Under the pieces are notes generated by a model. The model had not been told where the DNA came from. It was given only the letters and a program-made list of their open reading frames with translations, and did not search any database. Shown one piece after another: positions 17,811-24,301 of a DNA stretch of 24,301 bases. The position numbers and the translations under genes were made by a program. This DNA comes from Davidsoniella eucalypti. Lineage: Eukaryota; Ascomycota; Sordariomycetes; Microascales; Ceratocystidaceae. The DNA is taken from NCBI GenBank assembly GCA_004009845.1, contig RMBW01000227.1, positions 1 through 24,301 on the forward strand, read 5' to 3'. Each line of letters begins with the position of its first letter. The first letter of the stretch is position 1.

Positions 17811-19271
17811 TTATGCGTGCGTCTTGGCAACCTCTTTGGCCATAATATCTTCCATCCATGGGTACACAGATGCGTTGGCCAGTGGGTAGCCCATGTGCAG
17901 TGAGCCACTGAAGAAACGGGCTTCTTTGGGGGTTCCATATTCGAAGAGAATGGTCGAGTCCTCGATGGGCATGAGGCCGTCCTTGGTGCCCTATAAGTCA
18001 GTAGAAGAGATATTAGCGTAAATCATTATGTTGAGCCTGGGAAATTGCAGTCTTACGTTAATGAGAAGAAGGCGAGTCGAGGGCATCTGGACGATGCCGT
18101 TCTCGACCAGTGAAAACTTCTTCTGCACATTCTGTTTGTAGGCTTCGACAGTCTTGAAGCCATGCTTCAAAGCCATAGCCGGTGATAATCTAGACTCGTG
18201 TTAGTACTTGGAAATGCAACACAAAACTTCCACAAACACTACTCACTGGAATGGGTATTCGTGGCCATCGGCCTTCTCGATCCAGTCACGGTCAAAGAAG
18301 TGATGGCAGCCAGCACCTTGAGCTACCGATCCGATCAGGTAGTCTTTGTGTGTATGGGCTACGCGAACTGCATAGTATCCTCCAGAGCTAAGACCCCAAA
18401 CCATGACTCGAGACATGTCAAACTTGCCCGACTCGCCCATCCAGGCGAGCAGACTGGACCACAGCCGGTCGGGGCTCTTGGGGTCAGCCGAATCAGCAGG
18501 GCAGTCGGCCGTTCCGGGGATCTCAACAACTACGGACGCCCAGCCACGAGCCAAGAACTCGTCACATCTCACTGTGTTGTCTGGTCTGTATCCATCCAGG
18601 CCCGTCATGAGAATCACAACCGGTGCTGGAGTGGTATCATTCGGTGTACGGACATAGATAGGGATCTTCTTGCGGTCGTTTCCCGCACGGTATGCGTGAG
18701 GGACCATCACTTCGTTGATGGGGCGCTCCCACTTCGTAGAAGCCTTCAAGTAGATCTTCTTCTGTAGCTCGTAGGCTCTCCACTTGGTTTCGCAGTTGAC
18801 TTCGGGGTAGGCCGTGATATATGGGAATCGGGCAATGCGAAGAACTGTGCATGCTCGGAGGTAAAGCTGGCTAGCAGCGGCGACATCGGATCCGGCAATG
18901 GCGTCGCCCTGGGCCTCGAGGTCCTCGGCAGTCTTGAAGAAGGCATTGGTGTAATCTGTCGAAGTTCCATCATTTATGCTGTTCTAGAGAGGGCGTGAGC
19001 GTCCTGGCAGCCCCAGTAAGTGTTGTGTACAAAGATGATACATACCGCCATAAGGTGCTCGAAGATGGGCTCGAAGTCTTCGTATTTGCCGTCGTGAAAC
19101 GGGTAAACCGATTTCTTGCACTATCGACCGGTCAAAACATCAGCAATATTCAGGACGCGTGACGGCTTTACTAACCGGAAACTTCCACTTTGTCTCCCAG
19201 AGAGCCTGGATGCCGTCGTGATGCGGCATCCGGCCCTCGTAAGCTTCCTTGCCCATAATCCAGTTCTTCAT
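17811..19271 (-). CDS. Ayg1-like alpha/beta hydrolase (polyketide chain-shortening type)
   Basis: Five exons, 19271-19176, 19120-19046, 18983-18247, 18189-18057 and 17990-17811, give 406 aa, as far as I recall the same length as Aspergillus fumigatus Ayg1. All introns are GT...AG and 55-66 nt, with TACTAAC and TACTGAC branch sites in the last two. After a helical N-terminal part (KKSVYPFHDGKYEDFEPIF), the hydrolase core has VVILMTGLDGY (oxyanion region), WGLSSGG with S256 as nucleophile, D351 in GTKDG and H379 in GSLHMGYP. Ayg1 and WdYG1 shorten a heptaketide naphthopyrone to tetrahydroxynaphthalene for DHN melanin. No polyketide synthase or other melanin gene lies in this window, so another acyl or polyketide substrate is possible. 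Confidence 0.85.
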
Positions 19272-19419
19272 GATGGCATATAGTATATGGTATATAGCAG
19301 ATGCAAGTTGATAAATAGCACCGGTGGAAAGCGTAGAACGAGAGATTGAGAGGCAATCTTGGGCTGAAGAAAATGAGATCAACAAGCGAGGAACCAATGC
19401 CATTAAATAGTAGTGGGCA

Positions 19420-19425
19420 TATATA
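19420..19425 (-). promoter_or_regulatory. TATA box candidate for the Ayg1-like gene
   Basis: TATATA about 150 bp upstream of the ATG at 19271. It supports that start over the frame that stays open to 19517. Confidence 0.4.
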
Positions 19426-20073
19426 AGACCACACAACGGGCAGGAGCCTAATAAAGCAGCCACTCCAGTTCGGGACATCCCCAAGTCAGGAAGTAAGACC
19501 TCCAAAAAAGGGAACACTCCGGAATAGCTGTATCATTGCCAATACTACCCTACCATCAATATAGCTCTATATGTTTGTCAAGACAAACCACTCTCCGTGT
19601 TTTTATAAGAGCGAAATGCCGCTCTTCATCATCCGTATTACTACTCGGGCCCAAGAAAAATCACATTTTATCCTCCATCAAGTACTAGTGTATGTGCAAT
19701 GTCCTGTTGTTCCATTAGAGCCTAATCAATTTACACGAAAACAAAAATATATAGATCCACCGTGACGCCCCATCCGGCTATACATAGAAGGAGCAATTGC
19801 CTATAGATGCCATGCACCACTTGGGTAGATCTAGCCCATATCTAGCATCTCAGGATGTCCGACCATAAGCGAAAGACATCCAGTGGCATGACGCTATAGG
19901 TCCGACACCATATTCCAAGCGTACATAGTAAGTAATGTGGTGTGGTGTGTTCGTTCTATATAACAGTTACAGTAAGCCGACAGGCTAAGAGACTCATCTA
20001 GGCCAGTGATTGTCGATTTACGTGAGAACATTGTATCACCGCATATATGCCGACGTAAGCAGTTGAAGCCACC
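19426..20073. other. Intergenic, no gene seen
   Basis: Upstream side of the Ayg1-like gene and 3' side of the small gene at 20074-20367. No coding frame of note. Confidence 0.5.
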
Positions 20074-20367
20074 TTAAGAGACAACCCGGACGGTTCGCTG
20101 CTTAGTAAAGGCCGGCTGCTGCTGAGGGCCCTTGTAGACCAAGGCAACGCGGTGTCTCTGGCGTCGGACGGGATTTACTTTGGCGGCTGTGCCAGACTTG
20201 CTATTGATGACGCTGTCGAGACATATGTAGTTAGTCTAAGTGTATACTGTTTAATGGAGTAGCGAAAGCACCGAGCTCGAGCTTTCTGATTTCTTGTTAA
20301 TGCCTTACTATGACTGTAGCGAAGCGATGCGGACGCGGGCCAGGGTGCAATGCAGGTCGTCAAGCAT
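20074..20367 (-). CDS. Small two-exon gene, basic protein of unknown function
   Basis: Exons 20367-20309 and 20212-20074 are joined by a 96-nt intron with GTAAGG donor, GACTAAC branch site and CGACAG acceptor. Splicing keeps the frame and gives 65 aa ending KQRTVRVVS. The second exon is GC-rich and strongly basic (NPVRRQRHRVALVYKG), unlike the AT-rich surroundings, and is the best evidence for a real gene. The same frame is open upstream to 20682, so the protein could be longer, with the start uncertain. I do not recognise the family. It could also be the 3' end of a gene with further upstream exons. Confidence 0.45.
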
Positions 20368-22084
20368 ATTGTAGACGTAATATAGGTACAAGTATGTACA
20401 GATATGTATGAAAACGAGATCAAACTCCTTCCAGTCGCAGCAGCAGGAAACGGACTTGACGAGTGGGATTAGGATCTTGAGCTGAATTAACGGATCCAAC
20501 GGGAGATCGGGGTCTTTGGGGATATCCGAAAAACGAGAGCAAAACGAAAGGTAAGGGAGCCTATTATATGCAGACCCCAAATGAACAAGTTTTATGCAAG
20601 AGAGAATAACACGAGCTAGATAATTCAGAAACTTGAACTCAAGAAGCGAAGACTTGTGGTTGGAAAAAAAAAAGGAAAACAATATGGCAGAGGGTCTCTA
20701 TGTATATATATATATATATATAACATTTGTTTGCTAAGCTATTGTCAGACTATATTTGAACAACCAATACGTACATCCCTAGTCGATGCAGTATTACACT
20801 CATGTTTGATATACCAACGCCCAGATCAAGATGGTAAGCTAAAGCCGAATCTTGGGCATATTCAGCTGTGTCTGAGTAGACACCAATTTAATTATTGTGC
20901 CTAAGCCCGTCTATCTTCTTCTCGCCTAACCATGACATGGAAATATCTATACGACGAGCCCAGCATGCCTAATGATATCCATCTATCCCGTGAAATCGGG
21001 ATAACCAATGTTATGGTCTCAGAGGCAGATCATATTTCACCTCTTTCAAACAGTATCCTATTCTATCCTTTTTTAGGAATAAGGAGACTTTCTGTTATTC
21101 AGGTCAGAAAGCCAGCATTACATAGACAGGCCAAGGTTGCTTTTTGAGGGGTATGATGGACGCACATATGTGGGATTCATGGCTGACCAATGTTTTGTTT
21201 CTTACAATTGTTTCCTCTACTCGTTATTTACAAGTCTCCGATCGCATGGTTACAAAAAGTTGCAATCTGACTGAATAACAGACCGTATCAATATATGTTG
21301 GTATCGATTCAATCTGTGACTGAGCAAAGCCATGGCTTGTCCATAGTCCTTAAGGTCGTAGAATATACGGTCCTAGTTAGGATACATATCTACGACTAGT
21401 GTAATTTCGCTCGTCATATTGCAGATTACAAACATACATATACAGACATAAATGTATCTTCCCGATGGCATTTTCTACCATTTCCCCAACTTGCTATTAT
21501 CTACTCAGTAGATCTACCGCCAAAGAAGGAAGTTCATTATAATGCAAGACATCAAGTACCAGCTCAATTGAAACTCTCCTCTCTCCCTAGTTAGTTGTCC
21601 GGCAGGGAACAATCGCCGGCCCGTCAGTCAGTATTCAGGGTAGAGTATTTGATTAGTGTATCCCGTCCAAGGTTGTTTTACCAGGCGCCAATGGTATCAA
21701 CTACCGTGACAATGTAAATACAATCATACATAGATATATGTGATATATGTATGTATAAAGTATAGAGCCTGCTTCTTGCGCTTACGGGATATACAGATAT
21801 TTCTTTGCTTGCTCAAACACGGGCTATGTCACAGTAGTAATCAAGTTAGTGTCTTGTTGTATATCACAAGAGCCGATTGCTTCTGTCTTACGAAGATAAG
21901 TTTGCTTTATTTATAGATTAGATACGTCTACACTGTTATCATCAATTAAACATTAAAAGTTTCCTTTAAAAATCAATATTGTTAAAAGTTTACTAGTCAC
22001 TTTTTTGCCATTCTGCCTCCTTTATCGAATTAGTTAATCCTAATTGTCCCGAAAACCCTAAGAGGTACCGTATAAGCACAACAT
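20368..22084. other. Long AT-rich intergenic region
   Basis: Contains a (TA)10 microsatellite at 20703-20722 and many TATG/ACATA words. The open frame at 20932-21147 has no recognisable features. No tRNA or coding exon could be supported. Confidence 0.45.
20703..20722. repeat. (TA)n microsatellite
   Basis: Ten uninterrupted TA units. Confidence 0.9.
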
Positions 22085-23245
22085 AAAAAGTATTCTTCTT
22101 TGGGAACTCACACTTGTTGCATTGCTCGTTTCCATTTTTCTTGTAAATTTCTGGACCTCTACTAGGGGTTCTTCGAGAGCCATTAGGGTTTATCAATGTC
22201 TAACGATCGGCTAGGGTTGGATCCACGTGATCCACATAAAGACGTAAAATAAGAGGACCAGAAAATTATAAAAGAAAAAACAGAAAACGAGCAAAGCAAC
22301 GGATCAGAGATATTCGATGAGGAGGTATTTATTTATTTCTCATTTTACATCTTTATATGGATCACGTGTATCAGACCCTAGTGGGTCGTTAAGAGACCCT
22401 AATGGCACTCGAAGAAACCAATCCTAATAGAATTCCAGAAAATTACAAAAGAAAAAAAACAGAAATGAACAAAGCAACGGATCAAAGATATTTATTTCTT
22501 ATTTTGCATCTTTATGTTGATCACGTGGAGCCAACCCTAGTGGCTCGTTAAAGACCCTAATGGCCCTCGAATGAACCCTCCTAAGAGAGGTCCAGAAGAG
22601 TTAGCCAGGCTCCCCTGTTTTTTTCTTTTGTAATTTTCTGGATCTCTATTCGGAGGGTTTCTTCGAAGGCCATTAGGGTCTCTTAACGATCCACTAGTGT
22701 CGGATCCACGTGATCCACATAAAGACGCAAAATAAATATCTCTGATCCATTGCTTTTCGTTTGTTTTCTTGTTTTGTAATTTTCTGGACCTCCATTAGGA
22801 GGGACATTAGGGTTTCTCGACCTGACTCACTAGGGTTGGATACACGTGATACACCTAAAGACGAGAAATAAATAAATACCTCCTTATCGAATATCTTTGA
22901 TCCATTGCTTTTCGTTTCTGTTTTCTGTTTTTTTATGTTTTGTAATTTTCTGGATCTCTAGGAGGGGTCTCTTTGAAGGCCATTAGGGTCTTTCTCTCGA
23001 TGTCTCCACTAAGGTTGGCCCCACGGGATCCACATAAAGACGTAAAATAAGAAATAAATAATTGCCTCCTCATCGAATATCTCTGATCCGTTGCATTGTT
23101 CGTTTCCATTTTTCTTGTAATTTTCTGGACCTCTATTAGGAGGGATGGTCATTAGGGTTTCTTGATGTCTAACGATCCATTAGGGTCGGCTCCACGTGAT
23201 CCATACAAAGACGCAAAATGATAAATAAATAAATATCATACTGGG
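22085..23245. repeat. Cluster of about seven degenerate 140-185 bp repeats in both orientations
   Basis: Each unit contains, in order, TTGTAATTTTCTGGA, a CATTAGGGT word, a CTAGGGT-like word, GGATCCACGTGATCCAC, AAAGACGTAAAATAA and CTGATCCGTTGC. The CACGTG cores are at 22224, 22363, 22522, 22707, 22843, 23022 (mutated to CACGGG) and 23193. Units 2 and 3 are inverted relative to 1 and 4-7, so units 1/2 and 3/4 form inverted pairs. No ORF is conserved among units. This could be a minisatellite or nested miniature elements. Confidence 0.85.
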
Positions 23246-24117
23246 TATCCAGACTTGGTTTAGGTCCAACAACAGGATCATCTTATCGGGAGAGCAAACT
23301 ATTCATTCTAATCATTCATTTGAGGCTAATCTATGTCCCATTCGGAAGAATGCGTTGGCAGACGGCCGAACGTAGTGGTGTGGTCGTGGTGTTGTAAGGA
23401 TAGGGCGAGCGGCATATGGTACCCAAAACATAAAACTAGCACATATATATGTACTTAGTATCTAATGTGTGTTTGCTAGAGCTTCAAATATTTTGTCTGC
23501 CAACTTTATCTGTATTTATATGATATTGATGTGATGGACGTCTCCTGTCTTCAGTTAGAAATCCACTGGGAAACACGATAGCCTGTCACTCAACTTTCAC
23601 ATGCCAGACGCGAACCGAGCTCTTCTTGTTTTCTTTCTTTTTTTTTCTTTTTTTTTTTTTGCTTTTTTTGTTTTTCCATATTCGACATGTGAAATCTCGA
23701 ATTGGGAGTTGATGCCTTGTCGCATAATCCTCTTTACTTAGTTTGTCACACCCCTTCTCATTCGAGATGGATGGCAAAGAGCCAACTCACCATCGTAGCA
23801 TTATAATATAGCATAGACAGTTCAAACATAATTTATGTATCTTTGCCTGTGAGTACTGGCTCTATAAGAATAATCTATCTTAGGCAGTTAATATCAGATA
23901 CAGAGTATGAAATCTCTCGAAAAGCCGCAATACAAAGTCTCGTTGCACACCCCCTTATTTACTACAATTGCTTTTATAGCATGGAGACTATGCTATGCGA
24001 AACACTATACATAAGTATGCTCCCTGTAGACATGTTGTTGATGAGGTAAAAAAAGGACAAAAAAGCATTGGGTTTGTATACAATTAGCTCGTGATCAGAG
24101 CGTTTAAAGCAATAAAC
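23246..24117. other. Intergenic with a polypyrimidine tract
   Basis: No gene supported. A nearly pure T/C tract runs from about 23627 to 23683 (mostly T runs broken by C and G). Confidence 0.5.
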
Positions 24118-24166
24118 TTTTTTTTTTAATTCATTATCTTATGGAGCTATAGAGCTATGAAGATTT
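24118..24166 (-). mobile_element. Short poly(A)-tailed insertion, copy 3
   Basis: On the minus strand this reads AAATCTTCATAGCTCTATAG, then CTCCATAAGATAATGAATT and an A run, matching copy 1 (7804-7860) almost end to end. No clean flanking duplication was found, so it may be older or embedded in a longer element. Confidence 0.5.
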
Positions 24167-24301
24167 AGAATTTGTTTAAATTCTATGTGAAATTTGGTCT
24201 CCCAGCCCGTCTTTCCAGCATGTCGCTTGGCTTTTTTTTTAATAACTATTTTACAGACCAACTACGGCCTCAAGTCATAGCCTAACCAGCCTCGCTTGAG
24301 G

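Noticed and set aside
19272..19517. Upstream extension of the Ayg1-like protein
   Set aside because: The frame stays open, but a TATA box lies at 19420-19425 and the start at 19271 gives the family's length.
20932..21147. 71-aa open frame
   Set aside because: No motif, intron signals or coding bias; AT-rich surroundings.
22085..23245. CRISPR-like array
   Set aside because: Units are 140-185 bp, degenerate and in both orientations, in a eukaryotic context; there are no short identical repeats with unique spacers.

Overview
The window looks like nuclear DNA of a filamentous ascomycete (Pezizomycotina). The host-type genes carry short introns of 55-96 nt with GTAAGT-like donors, CTAAC/CTGAC branch sites and AG acceptors. 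Recognisable families include the Golgi syntaxin Sed5, a fungal aldo-keto reductase, a polyol-dehydrogenase-like MDR protein, an Ayg1-type hydrolase and a FunK1 kinase. I cannot name the species.

Layout. Positions 672-5810 hold three well-spliced housekeeping or metabolic genes: sed5 (+), an NADPH-type aldo-keto reductase (+), and a convergent sorbitol/xylitol-dehydrogenase-like gene (-) that has lost its catalytic-zinc Cys and His. Positions 5811-7501 are intergenic, with one GC-richer stretch that is not clearly coding. Positions 7502-15920 form an 8.4-kb block bracketed by a 121-bp inverted repeat with only two mismatches between the arms. Positions 15921-17810 hold a possible small ORF, a broken short-chain dehydrogenase relic and a tiny poly(A)-tailed insertion. 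Positions 17811-19271 encode an Ayg1-like polyketide-shortening hydrolase (-, five exons). A small two-exon gene lies at 20074-20367. Positions 22085-23245 are a cluster of about seven degenerate repeat units in both orientations. The remaining stretches are AT-rich with no convincing gene.

The most interesting part is the inverted-repeat block. It encodes an intact 880-aa protein with coiled coil, PD-(D/E)XK-type nuclease motif, CCCH cysteine cluster and protein kinase, in that order. This is the architecture of the Spok spore-killer (single-gene poison-antidote meiotic drive) proteins of Podospora. Beside it is a 5'-truncated paralogue that keeps only the kinase (the part responsible for resistance in Spok) with all its invariant residues. 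The third gene is a FunK1-type kinase that also has a D...ExK motif ahead of its kinase. All three lie on the minus strand, use A/T-ending codons unlike the flanking genes, and sit between near-identical inverted repeats. I read this as a candidate mobile or driving cassette. The Spok assignment rests on domain order and residues read by eye, not on a search.

Other points: the aldo-keto reductase and the dehydrogenase-like gene could have been a reduction/oxidation pair for sugars and polyols, but the zinc-site losses question that. Three copies of one short poly(A)-ended sequence occur, two with perfect 10-12 bp target duplications, suggesting LINE-type retroposition.
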